Origin: Rhizoclosmatium globosum
Lineage: Eukaryota; Chytridiomycota; Chytridiomycetes; Chytridiales; Chytriomycetaceae
Assembly (NCBI GenBank): GCA_002104985.1
Contig: MCGO01000060.1
Span: forward strand, 1 to 64,000
DNA length: 64,000 nucleotides
Direction: 5' to 3'
Shown piece after piece: positions 10,762 to 22,111 of this stretch (within the stretch, counting starts at the first letter, position 1; each line of letters opens with the position of its first letter). The notes under the pieces are model-generated. The model saw only the letters and a program-made list of their open reading frames with translations, did no database searches and had not been told where the DNA came from. The position numbers and the translations under genes were made by a program.

Positions 10762-13700
10762 TTAGTAGCCATACTGTTGGTTTCCTCCGTATGGGTTTGA
10801 AGCGGCAGGTGGTGGAGCTCCTCCGTAAGGGTTGGACGCAGCAGGTGGAGGAGGCATTGCTGCAACAGGTGGTCGCCCGTATGGGTTTGACGCCGCTGGC
10901 GGTGGTGGTGCGGCAGCACCTCCGTATGGAGCAGTAGCTGCTGGAGGTGGCGCTACTCCTCCATATGGTTGCGATGGCGTTTGTTGTGGCGAAAAGACGC
11001 CTCGAGCAGACGGTGGTGGAGCGGCTCCGTAAGGACTAGTACCGGCGGCTGGAGGTGGTGGAATATTCGCTGATCCTCCGTATGGGGCAGTGGAAGCTGG
11101 GGGAGGAGGAGCTTGTTGGTATTGGTTGGCAGCCGGAGGTGGGGCAACATTGTTGTATTGGTTTGCTGACGGGGTGGTGCGCTCCGTACGGTTTAGCGGC
11201 TGGAGGAGGTGCATTTCCGTATGGGTTTGTTGCTGCAGGAGGAGCATTACCGTATGGACTGGCAGTCGCGGCAGGTGGTGGAGGAAGTTGATTCGCCCGA
11301 GGAGGTTGAGTGGCGTAAGCTGATGGAGGTGGCGCGGCCGCGGCTGGAAGAGGTTGTTGATGAGCTTGTTGCTTGTCGAGTTCCGCACGTTCCAGTGTGT
11401 CAATCACCCTCTTGACTCCAAGAATCCACGCTGACGTTGCCGAAAATTTAGCAGTCAATAGCTCAACTTGCAGTTTGTGAGCGGCTGAATAATCTCCAGA
11501 TTGCAAATCTGATTCGAATAGAGTTTTAGAACCAACTGGAAAGAAAACAAAATAATTACATTTAACAAGCGACAACAGCTTTGCAACAATGTCCTCAGCG
11601 ACTTCGCCGTTATTTAATTGATCGAATAAGTTCAAAACCTTCTTCTCCGTGTCTTCCCATTCTCGCTTTTGTTGAGGCTGTGAAAAACAGAGTCAGCTGT
11701 CCATCCATATCCATCACAAATCGAGGAAAAAACAGTACCTGAGTTTTTGTTTCCTTGCAAACATTCATTACAGCATCTAATCCTGTGACAATTGGCAAAT
11801 GAGCAGGCTTGATATGAGTTCTATCTCCAGAAGCTGTAATGCAAGCGTTAAGTCGCATAAAATAATAATAAAATACGATCTTACGATGACGCTTTGGACC
11901 AGTCGCGACAGCTGGAGCTGGAGCAGCCGTTGGTTGTGGTGGAACTGACGCACTTGGCGCAGGTGCAGGGAATCCAGCAAACGAGTTACTTGGGCCAGTT
12001 TGTCCCAGCATTTGTGGTTGTGGCGCAATGTATTGCCCAGATTGTGACACACTTCTACCAGCTACAGCAGGTGGTGGCACAAACCCGCTTGCCGCTGGAG
12101 GAGAGCTGGCGCACTATTGTAAGTGTTTCCATATTGATTACTTTGAGCGCCATAGGTTTGTGCGCTTGGTGGAAGTGGTGGGCGTATTGGTTGGAAGCTC
12201 CATATGGCTGTGCTGGGAGACCTGTGTTGACAGCTGGTGGAGGTGGAGGTGCGAATGTAGATCGAGGTGGAGCTGCAGGTTGTGGGTTGTACCCATATTC
12301 TACGCGAAGTAAGCATTGATTATGAGAGATAAATAAACATACGCTGAGTTTGGGCTTGTGGTTGTCCGTACGCAGAAGTCGCTCCACCATATGGTGATGG
12401 TGAGGATATTGGCCATATTGGTTCGCACAGTGGCTCCATATTGCCCTGATGAGCTTGGGTATCTTCCAAGTCCCTGAGGAACGGCTGGGGTCTGATACTG
12501 AGTCTGGTTTCCATACTGTTGTTGAGTTTGTTGGCCATACTGCTGTTGTCCATATTGAGAATAAGTTTGAGCCACAGGAACAGGTGCGGGAACGACTGGC
12601 TTCGCAATATCCACAAACTCGAAGGGGAATGCAGGTTGTTGCCCAATAGCGTCACGCACAAGTCCACTGTTGTACAAACGGTCCTTCAAAATCTCAACAG
12701 CAACCGGATCCGCCTTTGGAATTTGATAGCCCTCAGGAACCATTTGCAGTGTCTTCCAAGCGACACTCAAAGTCCCTGGTTTGCCGCAATTTGAGCATAC
12801 TCGACATATCGCTGATACAGTGTGTCAAGCGAGTAGTGTGTGGCATTAGGGTCTTGAACTCCGTGAACAAGCTCCACATCAACAAACTCTATCGCCTGAC
12901 GGAAAACATGAACCTTCTCAATCAAACTCTGAAGGGCAAGAGTATGCGAAGATTTGGTTGAGGTCAACAAAGTCTTGGCGTTCTTGACAGTCTTCAACAA
13001 CTTCTCCTCCTCTGATTCACGGAGCGCCCAGATATTCAAAACCTTGGTCAAGTCTCCACAACAAGGTAACAGAGAACCGCGCCAAACTTTTTCTCTTCCC
13101 GTGCTTTCCAGTCAATAGTCTTTAAACTAGCGCCACTGCAGGAGCAGTAGCAATCGCCTCCAATCGACGACCCAAAGCACTGAACAACCCAGCCAACTCT
13201 TCAGTCCGTCCATACGTGCAAATCAAGGCCAACAGGTCCTTCCAATCCGCATCTCCGCCATCAATCTGGGCATTCTCGACAATATCAACCAAATTGCCTT
13301 GAACAACATCGTTCAACACACGGATGTAACTCTTTTCATTTCTGAGACGCTTAAAGTACTCGGCCTGCGCGTATGCCATGAGTTCGCTTCCTCCACTGAT
13401 AGCAAACACGAGGGCGTCAGCGAGACGGTTAGCACCGAAACAGATGCGGACTGCAGTTTCAAAGTTTCCAAGGACCAAAGCTTTAGTGATCAGCGCGTCA
13501 GTGTCGCTCGATTCTCCTGGAATAGAAGAGTACAATTTGAATGGGACAGCTGGAGCTGGAGCTGGGGCCGGTGGAGCAGCCTTGTTCTGAGCCGCAATCA
13601 AAGTGAAATCATCACCTTCGACAGCACCTTCACCATTTGCATCGCCGTGGTATTGATCCTGCACCGCCGCAGGAACTCCTTCAACCTGCTCCTCTTGCTG

Positions 13701-16145
13701 CACCTCCGTAGAAATCAACAACTTTTTCAAAAGAGCCGCCAACTTCTCAGTCCCCGCAACTTCAGCTTTATCAAACCCAAGGAACTGCAACACTTGTTCA
13801 CGGCTCCCCGTCTCAAACATGACACCCAAGAATCTCCACAACTCACGATCCTTCTCGGAAATCACAGCTCCACCGTCGGATTGCGCCATTGACTGACAAT
13901 ACGTGATAAACTCTTGGATAGCGCCTGTTGAATCTACGCGCTCGAGTTCTGCTGCTCGGTTGACAAAGGCAGGTTCACTGACAACGGGGCGGATGGACAC
14001 AGTGTGTCGGGAAGTACCATCGGGTAACCGTGCGTTTGAGAAACGAACGAGACGGTTTCCGAAGCCCCATGAAGCACCCACAGGTCTTCGCAACCACTTT
14101 GGCGCATGCGGAAGTGAGAATTTCGAGTCTACTACTTGAGTAGTTTGTGGCTGTGGTTGTAAACTTCCGAATCCACCACCTGTAATGAACGCGTGTGGGT
14201 CCTGACTCAAGGAGGCTTGTACTTCGGCTTCAATTGCGGCGGCGGCGGCAGTTCCATCATCGGACTTTCCGGATCCTTGTAAGCTGTGAACACTGATGGT
14301 TCCATCAAATCCAGCAACAGCGATTAAGTCTGGGTTTCGGTGACACCATTGTGCCTCGAAACTCCAGTTTCTGCTGCGATGCAAGTCTCCAATGACTTTT
14401 CCTTCAGGGCCTGAGCTAGGGTCCCAAACGATTGTACGGTTATCTTTTCCACAACTGAGGAGGAGACTGCTGTCTTTGGGGCACCAAGACAGGTTAAGGA
14501 CACCCTTTGAGTGACCGGTGAGAACTTTTTCGGGGGCGCGCGAGTTTCTGAGATCCCACATGAGGATGACAGGGGCAGTGTCGTCATCACTGGCTGTTGC
14601 GATTTGTGTTGGCTGAAGGTTTGTTGGAGTATTAGTTTCCTTGATATTTCCTAACAAGGTAACATACGGAATCAGGGTTCCATGCAAGACTAGAAATCTG
14701 CTTGCGACCGTATGGGTGAGAAAAGGCAGCGATTTCTTGACGGTTTCGCAAGTCCCAGATAACAGTGCTTCCGTTGTTTGAAGCCGAAGCCAAAATGTAA
14801 TGATATAATCTGTTCCATGAGACTGCCGTAACATCTTCCAGACGAGTTGAACGAGCTCCTGGGGAGTATGGTTTTGATGGGTTGGTCAAGTCCCAAATGA
14901 AGAGCTATTGTGATGATTTAATCTCGATATTCTCTAGGGATTTAAGGGCACGAGTTTCGCATGACGGGCTTTGCGCTTGAAAGGGAGTTCGCTTTGCTCA
15001 CTATTTTCTATGGTTTCGCCTGAAGGTAACGAGCTCCGCTTGTGGACTCGTTTCGCAAGTTTTCCTTGTCGCACTATTTGCTACGCGAAACCATGTTCGC
15101 TGCGCTCACTTTGATCCAGCTTCGCCTGACGGTAACGAGTTCCGCTCGTGCTCTCGCTTCACAAGTCTTCTTGGAACACAATTCGCTTCGCGAAAGCAAG
15201 TTCGCTGCGCTCACTAACAATTAGCTTCGCCTGACGGCAACGAGCTCCGCTTGCTCTCGCTGCGCAAGTTTTCCTTATTGCACTATTCGCGTAGCGAAGA
15301 CATGTTCGCTGCGCTCACTTTGATCCAGCTTCGCTCGCCTGACGGCCAAGGTGAACTCGCTACGCAATTCACTTCGTGAAAGCAAGTTCGCTTCGCTCAC
15401 TAACAATTAGCTTCGCCTGACGGCAACGAGCTCCGCTCGTGCTCTCGCTTCACAAGTCTTCTTGGAACACAATTCACTTCGTGAAAGCCAGTTCGCTTCG
15501 CTCACTAACAATTAGCTTCGGCTTACGGCAACGAGCTCCGCTCGTGCTCTCGCTTGCGCATGTCACTTCGAAAGTCGTAGTATGCCATGTCACAATTTCG
15601 TTACCTCTCCATCAGCAGCACCGGAGGCAAGAAACTTTGAATCGACCGGATTAAAATCCAGGCCTTTGACAGGACCTTTATGTTTGACGGGTTTCATGAT
15701 GAAAGGGTCATGTGAGGCCTTGTTGGAGTAGTTGTCAAGAATGATGCGGGGATCCCAGAGCGCCATTTCACCGTTTTCGAGACCACCGGCCAAGATACCC
15801 ATTGGACGTTTGACCGGGTCAGGCGAGGGACCCCAAGCGAGGCGGTTAAATCTGTATTGAGAGACAGAGAGTGGGAGTCAGTCAATAAATTGGGGGTAGA
15901 TGCACCAAGTCGCCTGTCAAACAAACACAACAAACAGAGTCAAGTAGTTACCTCGCAGCAGCAGCAACCGAGCCCAGTACTTTAAAGTCTTTGAGCGGGT
16001 CGAGTAGTTCGAGTGTTGTCGAAGTAGAAAACGAGGCATCGAGGGCGCCGGCAACAGTCGCCGCGGCAAGAAGAGGCGTGCCAATCGAGGACACGGACGG
16101 CGACCACGCGATCGTCGAAGTGCGATCGGTTGACCCAAGAAGCAT
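10762..16145 (-). CDS. SEC31: SEC31, COPII outer-coat protein (several apparent frame breaks)
   Basis: The start MLLGSTDRTSTIAWSPS and following WD40 repeats (LASGAADGE, LFIWDLTNPSKP, ILASASNNGSTVIWDLRN, IATASDDDTAPVILMWDLRN, LLLSCGKDNRTIVWDP) identify SEC31, which forms the outer COPII cage with SEC13 at ER exit sites. Next come the alpha-solenoid region (about 13,122-14,300), Gln/Tyr and Pro-rich segments (about 11,900-12,650) and the C-terminal SRA1-like domain (DRTHIKPAHLPIVTGL to SATSAWILGVKRVI, about 11,390-11,830). Unusually, a second Pro-rich tail of (P)PPAASNPYGG-type repeats follows that domain and ends the protein at GGNQQYGY. Frame breaks near 11,171-11,180, 12,103, 12,180-12,182 and 12,774-12,776 each need one or two extra C/G bases to restore continuous coding. 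A further uncertain break lies near 12,410-12,440. The 700-nt intron at 14,905-15,604 is full of the intronic repeat. Confidence 0.93.
14905..15604 (-). repeat. SEC31 intron filled with about six tandem units of the intronic hairpin repeat
   Basis: This 700-nt intron interrupts the WD40 domain between GAADGE and LFIWDLT. Units marked by TTCGCCTGACGG-like text begin near 15,015, 15,121, 15,226, 15,330, 15,412 and 15,517, a period of about 105 bp with one shorter unit. Each holds the hairpin ACGAGCTCCGCTCGT, a TTCGCTTCGCGAA-type palindrome and TTCGCTGCGCTCACT. On the transcribed strand the order is GAGCACGAGCGGAGCTCGTT, then GCCGTCAGGCGAAGCT, then AGTGAGCGAAGCGAAC. Donor is GTAACG, acceptor AATAG. 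Confidence 0.88.
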
Positions 16146-16196
16146 TCGTTCGTTGGTTGGTTTTTTGTTGGTTTTGTTTACTTTCTCGCAAAGAAC
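16146..16196. promoter_or_regulatory. Bidirectional promoter, SEC31/cardiolipin synthase
   Basis: Only 51 bp separate the two divergent start codons. The spacer is G/T rich on the plus strand (TTGGTTGGTTTTTTGTTGG) and shares TTTGTTGG...TTTACTTT with the mS34/IMP4 spacer. Function is inferred from position. Confidence 0.45.
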
Positions 16197-17709
16197 ATGT
16201 TCCACCTACTAAGAAGACCTGTCTTCCGCGTCATCGCCTCAAATCACCCACTTCAAAGGCGCTTCTTTTCGGCGTCGCTTTCGCTGCGACTGCCGCTGCC
16301 CTCGCCGCCTTCTCCTTCTCCTTCTCCCTCAGTGCTCGCCAACAAAGAAAACATTTACACAATCCCAAACGCAATCACTTTTGCCCGTATCTGTGCATCG
16401 CCTGTCATTGGTTACTACATCTCGGCTCATCAGTACCCTTTGGCTCTCTCTCTGCTTGCCGTCGCCGCTGTCTCAGATGGCCTCGATGGCTTTATTGCTC
16501 GCAGATTCAACATGAAGACTCACTTTGGTACCGTCCTTGATCCCGCCGCTGACAAGATTCTCATGACCGTCCTCACTATTTCTCTTTGTGATGCCGGTCT
16601 TCTTTCGTGTACGTGTCTGTGAAAGTACATAAAGCGGCAGCACGAGCGAATCTGGCGAAGCTAGAAAAGAATAGTGACCGTAGTGGACATTCTTTTACGA
16701 AGTGAATTGTGGAGAGACCATGAACGAAGCGAGAGCACCAGCGGAGCTCGTTGCCTTCAGGCGGAGCTGAGGGAATAGTGAGCGTAGCGAACAGTTTATC
16801 GCGAAGCAAGTACCTAGGATTCATGACGTAACGAGAGCATGGCGTAGCGAGAGCACGAGCGGAGCTCGTTGTTTTCAGGCGGAGCTCAAAGGATAGACGG
16901 AGCTTAGAGAACAGTGAGCGTAGCGAACAGTATTTCGCGAAGCGAGTTTGATTCATGGCGGAACGAGAGCACGAGCGGAGCTCGTTGCCTTCAGGCGGAG
17001 CTGAGGGAATAGTGAGCGTAGCGAACAGTTTATCGCGAAGCAAGTACCTAGGATTCATGACGTAACGAGAGCATGACGTAACGAGAGCATGGCGTAGCGA
17101 GAGCATGGCGTAGCGTGAGCACGAGCGGAGCTCGTTGTTTTCAGCCGGAGCTCAAGGAATGGACAGAGCGCAGAGAACAGTGACCGTTGGGAACAGTATT
17201 TCTTGAAGCGAGCCTGTACAGACGAGACTAGCAACGTATGTAGAAGAAGAAGGGGAGTGGGATTAGAATGGATCAAATTTCCTTGACAGACTCTAAAAAA
17301 CTAACAACCCAAAAAATACAGTTCCTTTGGCTGCGTTAATTATTGGTCGTGATGTCGGTTTGGTCTTGGGTACCATGGTGTACAGATATACTACCCTTCC
17401 AGCACCGGTATGTGGCGCGTATACATACATCAGGATAAATCCGGAAAAACTGATGTAAACTCCAAACAGAAAACATGGTCACGGTATTGGGACGTTTCTC
17501 TACCTTCAGCAGAAGTACATCCACCTTTAATATCAAAAGCGAATACTCTGTTGCAACTGGTTCTCATGTATGGTACTTTGGCTGCTCCTGTCTACGGGGT
17601 TCCTATTGATCATGTTGCTCTCGAACTTTTACGCGCATCCGTTGTCGGAACTACAATTGCTTCAGGTGCCATGTACCTATTTGACAGGAGTCTTGTCAAA
17701 AAGTTATAG
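16197..17709 (+). CDS. CRD1: Cardiolipin synthase (CDP-alcohol phosphatidyltransferase), mitochondrial
   Basis: Three exons, about 246 residues. After a mitochondrial targeting-like N-terminus (MFHLLRRPVFRVIASN, then FFSASLSLRLPLPSPP) comes IPNAITFARICASPVIGYY. The CDP-alcohol transferase motif follows, DGLDGFIARRFNMKTHFGT then VLDPAADK, with all Asp residues of DGxxAR...GxxxDxxxD kept. Then FPLAALIIGRDVGLVLG and SRYWDVSLPSAEVHPPLISK, typical of cardiolipin synthases rather than phosphatidylglycerophosphate synthases. The enzyme joins CDP-diacylglycerol and phosphatidylglycerol in the inner mitochondrial membrane. Intron 1 (16,609-17,321) is 713 nt and packed with the intronic repeat; intron 2 is about 60 nt. 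The frame is intact. Confidence 0.95.
16609..17321 (+). repeat. Cardiolipin synthase intron with four units of the intronic hairpin repeat
   Basis: This is a 713-nt intron, donor GTACGT, acceptor ATACAG. GCGGAGCTCGTTG cores begin at 16,741, 16,859, 16,975 and 17,125. Two unit types alternate: type A reads TTGCCTTCAGGCGGAGCTGA, type B TTGTTTTCAGGCGGAGCTCA, giving A-B-A-B. Between 17,057 and 17,117 a small tandem run of ACGAGAGCATGRCGTA-like text occurs. The sense orientation matches the copies in other genes. Confidence 0.88.
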
Positions 17710-17940
17710 AGACGTTTAGACACTGATTTTGGATGGAATATTATTATGGCTCACTGGAAGCCCTGCTCAGGTCATCTATGTTTCATTATGACAGTTTTTG
17801 CTCTTCCACAGGACTGGCATTCTTCTGGCATCGACTTATTTACAAAGTATATAAATCAACCAAAGTATTTTTTACATGTCTGGATCCCATTCATTTACTG
17901 TATTACTCTCCAAAACAACAAACTCCCTTCTCTTTCAGCC

Positions 17941-20900
17941 TCAATTAATAGCTGGTGCTGATTGATTATGTGTCGGCGATGACCTACTTAACCCGACGGT
18001 CTGCAACGCAGGCGGTAACGGAGTCATAGAAGGAGAATACAGTGGAAGTGGAGGCAACTTGGACTCACTCTTTCTATTCTGAAACCCAACTCCTGCAGTG
18101 CTCTTTCGGTTATTGTTCCCAAACGTGCCCACACTTTGCATAACTCCCACGAGAGGATGTTTGTTGAAGATTTTGTTGAAGTTGGCCTCACGATTCGAGA
18201 GTTCGAGCTTACAATATTCAAGTTCTTCCTGAGTTTGGTGTATAACAGGTTTAGTTGGTCTTTTGATGGTTACAAGGTTACTACCATCAGCGTGTGGGCT
18301 TTCCGTTTCCTTCGCTTAATATCTTCCTCTAACTCTGCAATCTTCTTGACATCGTCCTCACGAGATTCGCGGTTTATGTACTTGAGTGCAGCCTCTTCCA
18401 ACCTAATGCACTGCGTTAGTTACACCATCATCCTTCGTATTCCTTACAGTTTCTGTTGATTCGCAATCTGTTTCCTCAAAAAGTCTTGAGCCTGCTCAAA
18501 GTCTTTGATCATTTTGTTGGCCTCGATAATATGCTCCTCATTGAGATTGAATACTTTGGCGTCATGTTCTCGAAGTAAGTTTTCCATCTGAGTATCGAGA
18601 GCAATTATGTGGCGATCGCTGTTAAGAAAGGCTTTCAGTTCGGTATTGAAGTGGAGCATGACACCGACCGCAGTTTAACAATTTCGGCACTCTTCATGGT
18701 GATTTGATCCTTGAGCTTGACAATATCCGATTCAAGCTGGAAGACTTTTCGAGAGAAGTCACCTTCCACACCCTTTCACAAATTTCTCATTAATCAGCTC
18801 ACAAACTTCACGTCACCTACAATTCTTCGAACAATCTCCTCATTCAAAGTTGCTATTTTGTAGTTCAGTTTGTCAATCTCCTGTTGATGCAATTCCGCCT
18901 GCTCCTTTAATTCTGCAATGCGTTGCATGTTCATTTGAAGAATCGTATTTGCCAATTCTTCCGAGTTCTTTTCGGCTTGAGCCTTCATTTCATCTGCATG
19001 AACACCTTTCAGTCTTGCAGTTTCATTCAACAGTTTCGTTTCAGCATCCTAATACCCTACGTTAGTTCAGTAGAAACCAAACAATCCCCACAATACCTTC
19101 TTAGCAGCTAACGCATTTTTAGTATTCGTATTCCTCAAATCATCCATCGCTTTTTTATGCAAAGCCTCAACTTCCTCCAAAGCAGCAACATGCTTCTTCT
19201 CCAAATTCCCCAACGCAATCGTACTCGCGACTTTCAATTGCGTTTCTTTCGCATTGATCTCATACTCAAAGTTTTTCCTCTCCTTCTCAAGGAATTTCTG
19301 GTGCTGTTCCTTTAATTCAGCGAGTTTACGGGCTTGGTCTTCTTTGAGGTCTGCCACGCCCTTGGTGAGCATTTTGATGTTGATTTCGTAGCCCATGATG
19401 CGGTCTTCGAGCGTTGTTTGGACGCGCGTTGCATCTTCCATTCGGAGAGCGTTGTCGTTCGCCATGACGGAGATTTGCTCTTTGTATTCGGTTTCCGTTT
19501 TTTCGATAGCAGCCTTTCAGTTGATATTGTTAGTATTTTGTACCGTTCAAAAGAATGTCTTAACCATCAATTCCATGTGATGCTCATGTGTCATCTGGTC
19601 CTTAAGCTTCTGCATCTCAGTTGCATGGAATATTTCCCTGAAGGTTGTGTAAGAGACCCAGCTTCCAATCACAGTACCGATAATTACCATTTCTCTTCAG
19701 ACTCCATCTTCTCTTTCCGGAATTGATCATTCAACTCTCCACGAATCTGATCATCAATCTTGACCATTTTCTGAAACAAATCCGCCTTATCTGTCTCAAG
19801 CCCTTTGATAGTTTGTACGTGTCCATTGATTGTTCGAGTCTGAACCTGGATTTCATTCACTTTCTCTTGAATAGTTTTCATGGCAGCTTCCAGTTTCTCT
19901 TTGACAACATTTTTGGCTTCCTCCATTTTATCAAGTTGGTCTTGCATGAATGCTTTCATTTCCATAAAGTTGTCTTTTTCCTTGTTTAGACGGAGAGTCC
20001 AGCCTTCGATTTCAGTCTTGTGTTTGGCGACTGTGTTGACCATTTCGGCGTCTTTTTCTTCGAGTTGGGCTTTGTAGTCTGAGTGGATTGTGGATACTGT
20101 TTCGATAAGTTTTTGTTCGGATTCTTCAAGCATTCGTTGTTCTTGGTCTGCCAATGCTTGATTCATTTTCTGAATAAGTTAAAATTAATTGACGCTGATT
20201 CGCAAAAATGTTAGAATGTACGTACCTGTGTTAATTCTGCTTCCAGCTCCTTCAAATCATCTTCGAGTTTCACCATTCGCCTTTCTAAAATAAAGAGTTT
20301 CAAGATTTATCATTGTAATTTAATCGATAGAATAGTTACCTGCTTCCACCTTCGCAATCTCCATTTCGGCCTTGGATTTGTTGGTGTCGTACAATGTTGC
20401 ACTGAGCTCATTGATTTCGCTGTTATGTGAGAGTAAATGCAGGTCATGAACGCAAAAAATATCGGAGCTTACTGTTGTGCGGACTCAAAACTTGCTTGCA
20501 AGTTTCTGTACTCAGAAGTAGTGCTTTCCAACTCATCACTACACTTTTTGAAGTCCGTTTCAAGCTCGAATAGTTGCTCAGCCCGTTTTCGAAGCTCTGC
20601 ATCTTGTTCCAGAACTTTGATGTCTATTTGATTGTTTGGTTGAATATCATCATAATGGTGGGATGGTTGAACTGACCAGCTTCGTTTAACTTTGAGGTAC
20701 AAATGTCCAAGTCCTAGTAACAATTCTCGAATAAACAAATACTAACTTCAAGATATTGTCGTGCTCACTTGTTTGGTTTCCGTCAGTTTGTCCGTCAAAT
20801 CCGTCAATTTCCCTTGTGCCTCATTCACAAACTTGTCCTTTTTGACTATGGCATCGTTCAAATCTTGAATTTCAGTCTTTTGCCTGTTTTAACTTATTAA

Positions 20901-21916
20901 ATACCTAATGTTTGGTTCACTGAACCGTCTTACTGTTTCGCTGCAAACTGAACATTGGCAAGTGTCTCTGTTATGTCCTTGTATCGTTTCGTTATATGCT
21001 CAAGATCGTCTTCAAGTTGTTTCTGAGTACTAGAATGTTGTTTCTCCATGGCAGTTATTGTTGAATCGTGTTCTGCTTTCATTCGCTCCATCTCTCGTTG
21101 AAGTGTTTGCTGTTGATCATTCATCTACGTTTTTAAATTAGAGAAAGAAAGGAGAGGAATCTTTTGTATTGCCTGTCGCATCATATTTGAAAGATTCTCT
21201 TTGGCTTGGGTCTGCATATTTTTCATGTCTTCCATCAGTCCTTTTGTTGCCTTCTCATTTTCCTCTTGAAGCTTGTTCATCTATAATTCGTATTATTACT
21301 AAAGCCAAGGGAGATTAGTGGTATTACTTCGGCTTTATGGCGTTCTTTTAATTGGACGTATTTCACTTCCAAATTTTGTTCACTTTCGAGTTGTTGAGAT
21401 CTAGAGAGTTCTTGCATTTCTCTAAGGTTTGATTCTATAGCTGAAGTAGTTTTCCTTGAATTCGATTAGCCGATGGGGTTATTGCAAACAGATAAAAATA
21501 CATTTCCATATGTTCCATTTCTTGTTTAAGCGTTTCTTCGCGATTGTAGCAAGTTCGCAGTTCTTCTTCTTTCGACTCGATTGTTTTTACGTATTGCTAT
21601 CGAAATTCATAAAATCATGGTGAAAAGGAGTTTGATCAACACCAAATCCACACCTGAATTTGTTTCTCAGCTTCAATAACCTTGGCTTCTGTCATCTCTA
21701 ATCCAAGTTTCAACTCAGTTATCTTGTTGGTTCCATCTTTAATGGCCTTTCAAGGTCGTAAAAGAATAAGAACGTTGGTGATTCTCAAATCAGTAACACC
21801 TCAGTTAGTTCGTCTTCATACGCGTCAATAAGACTCTGAATCTCGACATTATGATCTTCGTTCTTTGTATTGAGATAATAAATGACTTTTGTAAGCTGAG
21901 CAATCTTTTTCGACAT
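17941..21916 (-). CDS. FAM184-family coiled-coil protein
   Basis: Many exons (introns near 50-60 nt) encode roughly 1,000 residues of coiled coil. The N-terminus MSKKIAQLTKVIYYLNTKNE and the C-terminal block YINRESREDDVKKIAELEED then ELSNREANFNKIFN are the two conserved ends of animal FAM184A/B. Between them lie long heptad-rich stretches (for example 19,067-19,465 and 19,684-20,166). A Pro/Ser-rich tail ends at PTHNQSAPAIN. The function of FAM184 is poorly known. The divergent gene 195 bp away is a dynein assembly factor, which supports a flagellar or basal-body role (inference). Exon edges within the central region were not all resolved. Confidence 0.8.
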
Positions 21917-22111
21917 CTTGAACACGACTGTGGCGAGGATATTAGGTTTGAAACTTGGAATATTGCCGATTCCAAACCTTCAGGTGGTGCAAACACCCCC
22001 TTTTCAGAGGGAACTTCGCCCTTTCCGCCCGTTTTAGTTGCGGCTCGGGTTGCTGCCTGTGACATAAGAACTGCTGTTGAATTTGTCGATCTAAAAAACG
22101 AGTTTAAACAA
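21917..22111. promoter_or_regulatory. Divergent spacer, FAM184-like/DNAAF11
   Basis: This 195-bp spacer separates the start codons of two genes expected to act in the flagellum. I see no X-box-like palindrome that I would call, but the sequence is short enough that shared regulation is likely. Function is inferred from position. Confidence 0.4.

Noticed and set aside
10832..11415. Gly/Ala-rich ORFs on the plus strand opposite SEC31
   Set aside because: They are the reverse complement of the SEC31 proline-rich repeats and have no independent support.
14905..15604. CRISPR array
   Set aside because: Repeats are contiguous degenerate palindromes without unique spacers, inside a spliced eukaryotic intron.
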